A program made the translations under genes and the position numbers. Shown here in pieces: positions 45,766-57,226 of a DNA stretch of 64,000 nucleotides. Within the stretch, counting starts at the first letter, position 1, and each line of letters begins with the position of its first letter. The notes beneath the pieces were generated by a model. The model saw only the letters and a list, made by a program, of their open reading frames with translations. It did not search any database and was not told where the DNA came from. Source of the stretch: Silene latifolia (taxonomy: Eukaryota; Streptophyta; Magnoliopsida; Caryophyllales; Caryophyllaceae); NCBI RefSeq assembly GCF_048544455.1, contig NC_133538.1:5672658-5736657 (forward strand), read 5' to 3'.

Positions 45766-48700
45766 ATGGACTTGACAGCTTCAAAACAATCTGAAAAAAC
45801 ATACACGAGAAAGAGGAGATCAAAAAATGACGAGGTTGAACAACCAAGCAAGAGGTCAAAAAATGGTAATGAAAATAAAAGTAAAGCTGACGAAATGGTG
45901 TTACAGGATGAAGTTGAAGAGCATCCTGCCGTCAACAAAAAAATGGGCCAACCATCAAAAAAGAAATCAAAGACTGATAGAAACAAAGATGCCGAATTGG
46001 TGGTACAGGATGCGAGAGGTAGAGCGACTGAGATCAAAAAAGAAGAAGGTGCAACCGTTTCAAACTAAATGTAGGCCACTGAAATTGGTTGAGTTGATTG
46101 CCAACTTAAATGAAGAACAAAGGAAGGTCAAGTTTCGATGTTGGCTTTGGTGGATTGTTAGAGTTGAAACTAACAAAAATTCCACATGGAATTCTCAAAT
46201 TGCTTCTTTGAAGGCATTTGATCACACAAGCAACATGTTCAAAACAAAAAATTTGATTTCTGTTGACGAAAGACGATGTGCATGACATATTTCAACTTCC
46301 TCGACAAGGTCGGAAAGTGGACGTCGCTCACATGGGAAACACCACTTTCTTGTGACAGACACAAAGGTGAAAAATGCATGGAGGGCAAAGTTTGGATTGG
46401 AGAGTACTTGACTCCAATTATGGTCAAAGATGTACATGAAAGACTGATGGAATGTAATGATCTTTGGAGATGAAGTTAAAAGAATGTTTGTAATTTACAG
46501 CATGTCTATTTTCCTAGCACCGTCTTCAAATAAATCTCCGGACTTGAAACTGGTAAAGGTCGTTGAGCATGTGACAAGGATAAGCCAATTTGATTGGTGT
46601 GAATACGTATTTGAGGAAATGGTTAGAAGTGTTAGGGTGTTCAAAGAAGGGGGAAAGTCAACTGTCAGTGGATGCGTAATAGTTATTATGCTAGCATATA
46701 TGCATAGGTTCGATTTCAAGGGTGATGTTTTGGAACACACTTTACCACTCATCCAACATTGGGACGATAAAAAATTGTCAAAGAGAGTGGATGATGAGAA
46801 AAAAAAACAGGATCTTTGGGGAATGCTCCAATATCAAAGATTCAAGACTTATCCCCATCATCGAAAACAAGAAGTCCCTAAAAAACACCATATTCTTCAA
46901 ATAGCCTTCAGAGATATTCTGACTCGGACGTCGATCATGAAGTCAAGTGGAAACAAAAGAGGGGTATATGATGGTGAAGTTGCCTAGTGGTGTTGAAACT
47001 GATGAACAAATCAGAGCAAGGGCAATGGATGTAAGCACTAATGAAATAAATTTCTAACTGATAATTATTTTAGCTATGATATTAAAATATTATTGTGATA
47101 TTGTTTTTGAACTAGTGTGATATTGTTTTGAGTCTGCTGTGATATTATTATGATATTGATATTGAATAAAAGCATTTGCTATCTGATAATTATTTTAGAT
47201 ATGATATTGTTTGATATATTGTATGATATTGTGATATTGTTAATTGATAATTGTGATATAGTTTAGAAAAGCAAATGATATTGAATAACAGATTGTTGTG
47301 ATATTGATTTAAAAAATGTTATGATATTGTTTTTGCACTAGTGTGATATTATTTGTAGTACGCTGTGATATTGTTATGAAAGTTGATATTAAAAACCTTA
47401 TTATTGTGTCATATCTTCTTATTATCTAAGACTCTATTTTAGTGTTTAATATATTTATTTTGTAATTTGGCAGCGTGCTCATGAAATTTATCTACGTATG
47501 AAAAGGGACAATGAATTGTTCATAGGTAGGTATGTACGTAACATGAGAAAACTGATCACTATGAAAGCAAAAAGTTCAATGGGTAAAGCAACTACATCTA
47601 CACAATCTGGTGCGAAGGTAAATGGTGCGGAAGATGTTGATCCTAAAGAACATCTTTTTTTGAAGAAGAAGTTGAAAATCCCGAAACAAGATACAACGAG
47701 AGACTCAAATGCTGCCTTTCATGAAAGATGTTGGGTATCATAACTTGATGGACATGTTGATAGCGAGGTCATATGAAATGAAGAAAGCAAAAGAAGGGAT
47801 GCCATCATTTGATGTTTGGACTGAAATGTTGAAAGTGCGACAAGGAATTGAACAAAAATACGGTGGATGTACGGATAAAGATCTACGAACGTGATGATGA
47901 CTTGGCATGTGATGACAAACAACAGGATGATGATATTAATGATGTTACTAACTTGGACAGTGGTGATGATGAAGACCAAGATGATGGACTGGATAATGAC
48001 ATGAATTCAAAATTGAATGATGTTATATCCAGTATTGGTGTAGGAGTAGGAAGTCTCGTTGAAGAGTTGAATCGTGATACACTAAATCAAGAAGACGGTG
48101 AAAAAGAGTGTGGAAAAATAAATGAGGAGACAGATGTGTTGACACAGCTTGATGAAAGTGTAATCAATGTTGGTTTAGGAGGGACCAAGACTGTTCAGAA
48201 GGTTAACACAGATAAACCAAATGAGGGCATTGAAAAAGAGGTTCAGGAAATGAATGAGGAGGCTGCAAAAAGGGATGGGAATACAGCAAATGTTGAGGGC
48301 GTAACAAATGTTAAAGAGGGAATTGGAAAAGATGTTGAGGAAAATGTTAACAATGTACCAACTGTTGAGGACCGAATACTAAGAACGTGGAGTCCGGAAA
48401 AGAGGTCGGGAGAAAAATGATGATAAAAGTGTGGGGTCTCATATGAAGGAGGTTCTTCCAAATGTTCGATTGGAAACAGAGAGAACGTGGAGCATCAATG
48501 ACTATTTGTTGCACGCAGACAAAGATGAACAAAATACCGAATCGGCGAGATATGGTACCTCATAATTTGGGGTGTACTATGGACTGTGGTTTGCAAGACA
48601 GGGGTTCTTGCACTTGTCTCGATTTCATGGTCGACAGGACCATTTATTTGAGACTGTCTTGAAGCGTCGGAAGGAAGTCATGGATTATTGCTTCCTTACA

Positions 48701-49942
48701 GATCATGCGATTAAGAAGACGCAAGTTTATTTTTTGAATGTAAGACATTAATTAATCTACTACATAAAAATAATTTAAAAACTAATATGCTAATTTTTTT
48801 GGAAAATGGTACGAGAGATTATCCGTGACTTTGGTATTTACCATAACATACCAAAGAGCGATATTGAGTCTTTGTTGCTCGACACTAAAATAGAAGCGAA
48901 AGTGGTTATTGAGGCATGGGCAATATTGCTCAATCGTTTGAAATGGCGCCAAAAGACAAAGAAACGGACCGGCAAGGATTTTCTATGGCCTTGCCCACTC
49001 GGTATGGGAAACATAAACCTCATGTGTTCCTTGTGTTTTAAATTACGTGGAAAAATCATCAACACGACTAATCAATTATGTTATAAACAAACAGGGTGGT
49101 ATGAAGAAAATCTTACTTGTAGATGAAGAAAATGTTGATGAACCGACAAGATCAAGGAAGACGTATGGAGGACATGGGATATGTGGTCAAATCAATATAA
49201 ATGACCACTTGAATTTAAATTCGAGATATGGTAAGAATTTAAAAGTACTTTTAGTTAAATCTTTGTTAAGTTAATTATCCGATCTTTTAAGTTAATTATC
49301 GATATTGTCGAAGTAAGTATTGATATTGTTTTTTAAATCAGGTAGCTATTTTAGTTGTGATATTGTATTATATATTCTGTGATATTGTTACTCATTACTT
49401 GTGATATTGTATGCTATGGTCTGTGAATGACAATGTTATTTTCTATAAAATATTTCTATAGGTGTTCATACCTTTGCTATATGAAGACCACTACATTTGC
49501 GTCTGTATTGACACCAAGAGGGAAAAAATGTTCTACTTGGACAACCAAGATTATGATCATTTTGAGGACGAGGAGCATGTACACCTTGCTCATTTAACTG
49601 TAAGTACTATATTTAAAAATAATAACTAAGGATATAATGCTTTTGTTAGCTAAAGATTGAAATTTGATAGTTATTTTTTATAAACATAAACAGGGAGCTG
49701 TTTACGGGCACTACCTCAACAGTAAAGGTTATGCAAGTGGGGCGAAAGTACAGGACTATGTGCTGACAAATGTCGCCTTTGATTGGCAAACAAAAGAGTT
49801 GAACATGGATTGTGGATTATTCATGATGTTCCACATGATGTTTTTTGTGGGTGAAGATTTTAAATGTGAACTGAACGATGAAAAGAAGAGGCGATTGTAC
49901 GGGGGAGAGATTGCGAACGTTTGTGTTGAGCGATTTAAATAA
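45766..49942 (+). pseudogene. Ulp1-like (C48) cysteine protease gene, module 1, catalytic residues kept
   Basis: The locus starts with a Lys-rich N-terminus (ATG 45766) and continues through a helical region (46050-47028) broken by several frameshifts. An intron (GTAAGC 47029 to AG 47473) and an acidic stretch (47850-48420) follow. The protease core is spread over exons near 48600-48735, 48806-49228, 49462-49599 and 49694-49942. The last two join in phase and carry EDHYICVC (His codon 49489), FYLDNQD (Asp 49540), FDWQ (Gln 49787) and MDCGLF (Cys 49811), the full Ulp1 catalytic set. Such enzymes remove SUMO-type modifiers; activity here is unlikely given the upstream breaks. Exon limits are inferred. 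Confidence 0.78.
47029..47473 (+). repeat. Intron filled with TGTGATATTGTT motifs
   Basis: Bounded by GTAAGC and TTTGGCAG. It contains about fifteen or more copies of TGATATTG-type words, mostly preceded by TG and followed by TT. They lie in the same orientation as the gene. Confidence 0.75.
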
Positions 49943-50589
49943 ATGTAGGAGTCAGGTCCTGAGGAAGGTTACAAACCTTAATGCAATCAAAGGGACACTG
50001 TTGCCTAAATTAGTAGCAAAGAGGAAAGCAGCAAGCAAAAGAAAGAGAGGGAAAGGTGGGAAAAAGAATGTTCAAACTCCTGTAAAAAAAACAGGTTATT
50101 TTCTTCAACACTGACTTATTTTCATTATATATAAGCATTATATATTCAAATAACAAAAATAAATATTTTTGTAGGTGTGGTAGAAGATGGTTCTGCCAAA
50201 GTGGGTGGGAAGCGAGGGAGGGGGAAATCGGATGGCCTTGGGAGCACATACAACTGTGGTGTGACAGATTCTAACGTGGAGGTCGTCTCAAGGTTTATGA
50301 AGGCTAACAAATCACTGTGTGCAAAGATGTTGACCATGAGAAACAAGTGCTTGACTACTGCCTATTGGACGACCACAGTTTCCCATTAGAGTATGTTTCT
50401 GTGATACTGTTTCTTAAAGAGTGTGATATTGTTTTCAGAGTAGTGTGATATTGTTTGCACTATTTAAATTTGATGGTACTTTTATTTTATCATAACTGCT
50501 ATTTTTTGTGATACTGTTTCTTAAGGGATGTGATATTGTTTTTAGAGAAGTGTGATATTGTGTGCACTATTTTAATTTGGTTTGTGTTA
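49943..50589 (+). pseudogene. Basic linker between the two Ulp1-like modules
   Basis: Frame 49940-50105 encodes a Lys/Arg-rich stretch (KRKAASKRKRGKGGKKN), possibly nuclear-localising. A further exon-like part follows (50175-50389, after TTTTTGTAG). It includes SAKVGGKRGRGKSDGLG and fits a short basic region. Six motif copies (TGTGATATTGTTT and TGTGATACTG) lie at 50398-50575. Whether module 1 and module 2 belonged to one protein is unclear. Confidence 0.5.
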
Positions 50590-51660
50590 ATGTTTGGAGC
50601 AGTGAGGTGGTTGCCAAATTCAGTAATGATCAATATCTTGTCAGAAACGATATATTGTCATTGCTTCCTAATGAGCATGTCAGTAGCAATGTGATTGAAT
50701 GTTGGTCCCTCATTCTGAACCATATTGAGCACACAGAAAAATGTGAAACAAGTGTGATGTTTTTTGGGATTCGACACATGGTAAGCTGTCCATTTAGTTT
50801 GATTAAATATAATCACTCTTTAAAACTAAAATAGGACTTGTAACATATATATTCAAAACAGGAAATTAAAACCGAAGGAGCTAGAGACAGGGAATTGATT
50901 AAAGAAAAGATGTTCGAAGAATGGGACGAATTCATTAGAAGAAACACGGTTCCACTGTAACTGTGCAAGCGATCTGGTTTTTATTTCAATGGTATGGAAA
51001 GAGCATTATTTACTGTGTTTGTATAAATTTCAAAACCGAGACAAGGAAGTCTTTGGACAACACAGAGTACCCCGACTGGGAGCAAACACAAATACACAAA
51101 GTTGCAGATTTGGTGGTATGATTAATTGATAGTTCTTTAAAGTATTGCTTGTATAGTAACATTGAAATAATGGATTTACTGTTTTGTGAAATTATTACTA
51201 ATGGTGAACCGTAATATTGTAGGCGGAGCACATGAGTGACTACTTAGCAAAGAAGAACGTGGAAAGAGCAGATGATATAATAACGTTTGATGTTGTCAAC
51301 ATCAACTTCCCTTGGCAAAAGACATAGATGAACAATACTGAGTCTGGGAACTTCTTAATGATGCACATGATTCGATATGAGGGTGTAATGTTTGAAGCCG
51401 ACCTGAACCAAAAAGTGTATAGGCGATACTATCGGCTAGAATGGCAGCGAAGATTGCTTTTAGGCGACATAAATGAGAACAGAACACCTTTGATCGAAAA
51501 AGTAAAAGAATTTTCAGATGGGAAGGATGAAATATGGAAGACATTGAAGCAACATAGGAAGAACAACGAAAAGGCGAAAGGGAAGCGAAAAGAGGAAGTA
51601 CCAATGGCGAAGTTCAAACAAAAGAGAATGCGATGTTATTGTGGAGGTGACAAATAAAGA
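50590..51660 (+). pseudogene. Ulp1-like module 2, with Ser in place of the catalytic Cys
   Basis: Exon 50590-50780 has ILSLLPNEHVSSNVIECWSL and ILNHIEH, typical of the start of plant Ulp1-like domains. Introns run 50781-50861 and 51116-51222 with GT/AG ends. A frameshift near 51010 separates the frame with KEHYL from the frame with CVCINFKTETRKSLDN. In the last exon the position matching DCG in module 1 reads ESG, with TCT at 51343-51345 where module 1 has TGT, so the nucleophile is Ser. A TAG at 51325-51327 also interrupts it. A charged tail follows (KTLKQHRKNNEKAKGKRKEE). It is decayed. Confidence 0.75.
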
Positions 51661-51974
51661 AGATGTTAGGAAACAAAGAAAGGAGGATTGTACTAAGAAA
51701 CCGATTATTAACACAGAATTGCCAATTCTTCGGCAATCTCCTAGGAAAAGGTAAAAACAATTTACAATTGTATATACAAAAATATAGATAGTAATTAGGA
51801 CAAAGGTGTCCGAAATAATAAATGACTGTTGGTATGGATATGCTTTACGAGAGGAGCCGATTCGGAAAAGATGGTGAAGATCGTAGGAACGAGCCCGCAG
51901 TAACATACAAACGTGGTAGGATTAAGACCGTTGCAAATCCGAAGAACCGCGGTAGAGGAAGAGGAAGGAATTAG
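51661..51974 (+). pseudogene. C-terminal exons of the Ulp1-like locus
   Basis: A charged segment ends with SPRKR at a donor-like GTAAAA (51751). A later exon encodes RSRFGKDGEDRRNEPAV and ends NRGRGRGRN before TAG 51972-51974. An Arg/Gly-rich tail is common at the end of nucleic-acid-associated proteins. The link to the Ulp1-like modules is inferred from position and orientation. Confidence 0.5.
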
Positions 51975-52089
51975 GACTACTATATTTGTTAGAACGAAGT
52001 TGTAATTAAACTAAAGGGTATGTAATGGTAGTACAAAAACGAATTTAATGGTAACTTTTTATAATGGTAAAGTAGTGATGGCTATTTTG

Positions 52090-53215
52090 GATGTCATCTA
52101 ACTGTTGCTAAAGTGTGATATTATTTCACGTTTGGTGTGATATTGTGTAATAGTTCTTTGTGATATTGCTTCTCAATATCACACGAGGCTAAAACAATAC
52201 CACACTGTTTACTTTTAAATATCACTATGGATATGGAATGTTAAATCTCACGTTGATATTGTTTTTAGAATGTTGTGATATTGTTGTGTACACGAGTTGA
52301 TATTGCTTCTCGAGATCGCACAAGTATGTTAAACAATATCACACGGATGTCTAAACAATATCACAATATGAATATGTTAGTTTAAGTCTTACGTTGATAT
52401 TGTTTTCACTATGTTGTGATATTGTTGTGTACACAAGTTGATATTGTGTTAGAAAACTGCAGAAGCATATTATGAACTGCCATATTTTGACAACACACAA
52501 AACACAAGATGTGAAAATCTTAAAGCAAAAGGCATATATAGTAGTCCTGATGTAGTGATCTTTTTTTAGAGTAAGATGTGAAATATATAAATGTAAGGTG
52601 TGATATTGTTTCTCAGTATCAAAAAATACAAAAACAAGACAACTGAGACAAATAAAATAATCAAATATTCTCCGAGTACGAGTACTTTCTATATAAAATA
52701 AAGTATAATTTATACTTTAATGAATTTTGTGGTCTATATTAATATACTAGTCATAAAGAATGTCGTCTATTTGTTTGCTTGCTATAATTAATGAGCGCCA
52801 TCAACAAAAACTCCTTCGACCGATCAACCATCATCAATCATCCTCATCCGAACTACCCCGAAAATACAAAAAGGTGAAACAGTGATATTATTTTATATAA
52901 GGAGTGATATTATTTCAAATGAAATGTGATATTGTTTCTATCTCGAACAATTACAAACAATATCACATTCTCGTTATCCTCAAGCGGTGATACTGTACTA
53001 CAAAAGTGTGATATTATTTCTAACAAGATGTGGTATTGTTTCTAAAATTACCAGGAAAATATAAAAGAAAGTTGAGACAGATGTGTTGACACATTCTTTT
53101 ATCCTCAAATAATATCAAATTCTGTATCGTCAAATAGTGATCTTTTTAGTATAAGATGTGATATTATTTTAAATAACATGTGGTATTGTTTTTGACTCGT
53201 GACCATACAACATAG
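52090..53215. repeat. Intergenic AACAATATCACA/TGTGATATTGTT array between convergent genes
   Basis: About 25 copies in both orientations, often in pairs, as in GATATTGCTTCTCAATATCAC, cut here to its core. Related variants have TGGTATTG and TGATACTG. The stretch lies between the 3' ends of the Ulp1-like and FAR1-like genes, so it could contain transcription-end or element-specific sites; that function is speculative. Confidence 0.75.
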
Positions 53216-53256
53216 ATAAAAAGTTTCATACATAGACTGTTCATGGTGAACATACC

Positions 53257-55653
53257 TTATTGTCGGCATCGGTACAAAAGCATTAGGACGATTCGTTTAT
53301 CATGGTGAGCCATTTGTTTGCAATTACGACAAAGCCTTTTAGGCTTCTCCGCTTTAGCTATGCATTGTTGCTTTTTGGAGATTATTCTCTTCCCGCTACC
53401 ATTGTTCTTTGCCTGACGAGGTGGTAAAATCCTCACCTCAGTTGAGGAACTGCACCCAAGAAGCATCTCCAACTCCTGCTCTTTGGTCATTGACTCTGAT
53501 TGCGGATTGAGTTTCACCCTGAATTGTTTAAGGGTGTCAACAAGATCAGTGATGTCCTTCGTAGACACATTCTTGAGCACACTGATGGTCGCGTAGAAGT
53601 CTGACCATAACTTGCACATTTCCATCTTTCGTAAATCAGTGGCATCAAAATCCTCAATTAACTCACCATGTGGACCATAAAGAGGGATCTTATGTGCATT
53701 CTTGGTCCACCGCATAAGAATGTATTTATCGGGCAAAGTGTGGACTTGTTTTCCGAGTAAACCCAGATAATGTGTCTACAAATAATACCCTTCCTGTTGA
53801 ACAACTTGCAAGAACATTCAGCGTCATTCGTTAGAGAATTGTAGACGACTTGGTAGGTCTTCTGCGTTCTGGCATCAGGAATACCAATTAATTCTACACC
53901 GTTTGCAGGTGGTGTGAAGCCACCAACACTAAGGGAACAAATAGAAGCAGAAGCTTTTACTTGAAAATCTGAGAAAGCAGCATTTGTATAAACCTTGGAA
54001 GCATGAGCTTCCAACTTAAGAGAAGTCGCTAATTGTGGAAGAGTACAATCATCGTCTCTATCAAGTTGTTTTTGAGTATGGCGATGTACATCAATGGCAC
54101 TTTAAAACCGCATCAAGAATTCAACAAGTGTACCATGTGCATTTTCAAAACGTTTGAAAAAATTATTCTGACTCTCAGAACGTTGAGTTGTTCGTAATAG
54201 ACAACCCATAGGAACATCACGAAAATAAGCTGGGATCCATTTCCTCCTTTTTCTAAACATGGTTGACAACCAGGAATTACCGTCAAGATTATGCTCATTG
54301 ACCAACTGACACCACTTTTCTTCAAATTCAAGAGGTTCTAACTCAGCATCCCAAACAATAACATTTAAACGGCTGACAAAATCAGTCTCTCTCGAAATTG
54401 AAGGCCCAACCTTATCAGTAAGCTTTTGCATGATATGCCACATGCAATATCTGCGCTTAGCATGTTTGAAGACAAAGACGCAAACCCGCTTTATTCCAAA
54501 GACACCGATCGGTTATTATACGATGTGGCTCTCGTTGTCCCATAGCATCAAGGAACTTTTGAAAGACCCATGTGAACGAATCTTCATCCTCATGAAATAG
54601 CAACGCAGAAGCAAAAGTAACTGACCTTTTGTGGTGGTCTACGCCAGTAAAAGGAGTGAAAAGCATACAATACTTATTCGTATTGTAAGTTGGATCGTAA
54701 GTGATGTAATCACCAAACAAAGCATAGTTTCTACGAGACTCTGCATCACACCAAAACGCACGAACCAAGCATTTACCAGAATCCACCTCATAAGCAAAGT
54801 AAAAACCTTCAGTGGTATCACGTTTATCCTCAAAATAGTTAACAAACAGTTGAGCATCCCGGTCTCCTATGAAACATTTGATATCCCTTCCAAAATTCTT
54901 AAAATCAACCAGTTGAGCTCCAACATTCTCATAGCCATCTACATATTCCTTGACATTTCTAAATTCCCTTGTTGGCCCTTGATTAACCCTTGAATGATCA
55001 ATAATTGTCTTTTTATGGTAAAGATGGAGGTGCCTGTGTTTTTTTTGAAACTGTTGATTTCTAAGTGAACAAAGACGGTGATTATGCCACTCATGAAACT
55101 GAAAAACAACATAACCATCCCCATTATAGCGAAACTCAATCATAGCAGTACAACCAATCCTAGTTAATTTAGTGTTCCTGATATCAAAAGGCCTGGGAGT
55201 TGCCTGCTCCTTTCCACTATCTAAAACAATAGCCTTCCTCTTACGATCTCTAAAACCTTCACGGTTGCAAACAACAAATTTATACTTCACATCACCGAAA
55301 TGACCTTTTTTGAGAAGACTTCCTAGGTTCAAAACCACATGCTTCAAAGATACACATCATAAAAACTAATAGCTTCTGCCAACGTCCCAAACAACTGACC
55401 AATATAAGGTTTAAACTCAGGTGCAACATTCCTTGTCCACAATTCACTACCACCAGGTGGAGTCCAAAAGTAGTTGATGCACACGAGAAGGAATAGAATG
55501 TTGTTCAACATGTGGAGTAGAACTAGATGCATCGGGGTTCAATCGAACGGTAGAAGTAAGTGAAGACTCAACAATATCATTACTATCTTTAGAGGTAATG
55601 GCAGAGACATGAAGATCATTACAGGAAGAAGAAGTTACATTACTTGTAGGATC
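53257..55653 (-). pseudogene. FAR1-type Mutator-like (MULE) transposase
   Basis: On the minus strand an acceptor (TTCTTGCCAG) precedes the first visible exon at about 55653. A FAR1 DNA-binding domain follows (PEFKPYIGQLF, then NREGFRDRK, CTAMIEF and WHNHRLCSL). The MULE transposase domain has ITYDPTYNTNKY (Asp codon 54694-54696) and RIITDRC (Asp 54508-54510), then HIMQKL and RSESQNNFFKRFE. A SWIM zinc finger (CSCKLFNRKGIICRHI) and a tail with LPDKYILMRWT and a Cys-rich CRNCKQMAHHDK complete the order. Frameshifts occur near 55465, 55345, 54460 and 54060, so it cannot make a full protein. FAR1-like factors and MULE transposases share this architecture; the (TA)n-bordered setting favours transposase. 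Confidence 0.87.
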
Positions 55654-56640
55654 TGGCAAGAAAAGTAAAATGTAAAATAACAAGAAAAAGTCTAAAAGAT
55701 ATGGACGAAAACAAAATCACACAAGTGGCTGAACAATATCACATATCCAGGAAAACAATATCACGTTGTTTGGGAAAAATATCACACATGAAGATGGAAA
55801 ATGATATCACAAAGAATGTTGCAGAACAATATCACACAGTGCACGAACAATATCACATATCCAGGAAAACAATATCACGTACTCTGGAACAAATATCACA
55901 CATGAAGTTGAAAAACAATATCACAAACGTGAATATACAATGGTACATATCAACATAAACAATATAACCAGTGTAGAAAACAATATCACATATTGAGAAA
56001 AATAAGAACGTCAATGAACAAAAAATATGTACCAAAAGTATGAAGAACATGTGATTGAAAGTCTGAAAGTACAAAATAAAGAGAGAATACGCAGAGATTT
56101 CGAGAATACGCCGAAAGTACAAAACTAAGAAGAATAACATACCGGACATCGCAATGAAGATTGAAGACGCAAAGATTTGAGCGGAAAACCTGGAAATCAA
56201 ACAAAAACGTCATGCGAATTTTAAGGAAGCACAAAATTAAATAGAAAATAACAAATAAATAAGAACAAACAGAGTAAGATAAGAACGAAGGCGAAACATA
56301 AGGACGAAAAACGGCAATTACGTACACCGAACAAAGGAAATAATTGGAATAATATGATAATTGTGAAGAATGAGCAAAAAACACTGGAAATAAAACAAAA
56401 ACGTCTCGAATTTTAGGAAACACAAAATTAAATTGAAAATAACAAACAAAAGCAAGATGAAATTCAAATTATAGAAACGAAAGAAGAACAAACAGAGTAA
56501 TGTTAGGACGAATTCGAAATTTAGGGATCTAAAAACGCCAATTACGTGCACGAACAAACGAACTAATTGGAATAATATGATAATTGTGAAGAATGACGAC
56601 GAAAAACGGAGATGACGCCTAAATTCTAGGGTTTTCCAAA
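55654..56640 (-). repeat. Motif-rich upstream or intron DNA of the FAR1-like gene
   Basis: From 55725 to 55990 about fourteen AACAATATCACA words occur, spaced 15-25 bases, in the orientation of the minus-strand gene's TGTGATATTGTT. From 56170 to 56590 two diverged direct repeats (GGAAATCAAACAAAAACGTC, and GGAAATAAAACAAAAACGTC ~205 bases on) form a tandem duplication. No start exon was identified. Confidence 0.65.
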
Positions 56641-56844
56641 CAACAATGGAGGAAGAAGCTACGAGAGAGAGAAAGTTGAAGGAGAAGAAGAAAAAGGAGG
56701 AAATAACGGTATTGTTGTAAAACGTAGTTTATATAGGCAACTGTTAAATTACAAATTTGCCCTTCCTTGTTTCCACCCTAAATACCTATCATAGTATTAA
56801 TCCTCAATCCTCAAATATATAACTAATACTCACATGATCTCATT

Positions 56845-56847
<3 letters not shown>
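56641..56847. other. Right end of element E
   Basis: Leader-like sequence (AACAATGGAGGAAGAAGC, GAGAGAGAAAG) followed by the inverted terminal segment with CTCAATCCTCAAATAT and CTCACATGATCTCATT before the TA tract. Confidence 0.6.

Positions 56848-56889
<42 letters not shown>
56848..56889. repeat. (TA)n between element E and MITE F
   Basis: About 42 bases of TA. Confidence 0.93.
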
Positions 56890-56891
<2 letters not shown>

Positions 56892-57066
56892 GAGTTTTTC
56901 TATCCTATGCCCACTAGGCATAGGATAAGAAACCTAAAAGGAGAAAGAATTAGTGGATTTTTATGGGAAATTGCAATGTCCTATCACTTTAAAAGAAAAA
57001 TATCATTAATTCTTTCCTTTTTAGGTTTCTTATCCTATGCCTAGTGGGCATATGATAGAAAAAACC

Positions 57067-57068
<2 letters not shown>
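56890..57068. mobile_element. MITE F: (TA)n-set palindromic element, ~179 bp
   Basis: The left arm TTTTTCTATCCTATGCCCAC and on through GGCATAGGATAAGAAACC is mirrored at the right end by GGTTTCTTATCCTATGCC and GTGGGCATATGATAGAAAAA. The inverted repeats are about 60 bases with few mismatches. Each arm contains its own hairpin (CCTATGCC-CACTA-GGCATAGG). TA repeats lie on both sides, so it shares target preference with A-E, although its ends lack the GGATCCGGTGAG word. Confidence 0.85.

Positions 57069-57149
<81 letters not shown>
57069..57149. repeat. (TA)n microsatellite right of MITE F
   Basis: About 80 bases of perfect TA. Confidence 0.95.
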
Positions 57150-57153
<4 letters not shown>

Positions 57154-57226
57154 GTAAATTGAGCACATCATCACTATAATTTAGGGAGAGATACGAATTG
57201 GGGATGGGTGAGAGATATTCGTCATG
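57150..57226. repeat. 77-bp direct repeat, copy 2
   Basis: TTGTGTAAATTGAGCAC to GATATTCGTCATGC, matching 44259-44335 with about three changes. Beyond it the sequence (ATAATACGATGCG) differs from that after copy 1. Confidence 0.92.

Noticed and set aside
53257..55653. Host FAR1-related transcription factor gene
   Set aside because: Several frameshifts, location inside a unit with inverted ends bordered by TA repeats, and pairing with an Ulp1-like locus favour a transposon gene; a host origin is not fully excluded.
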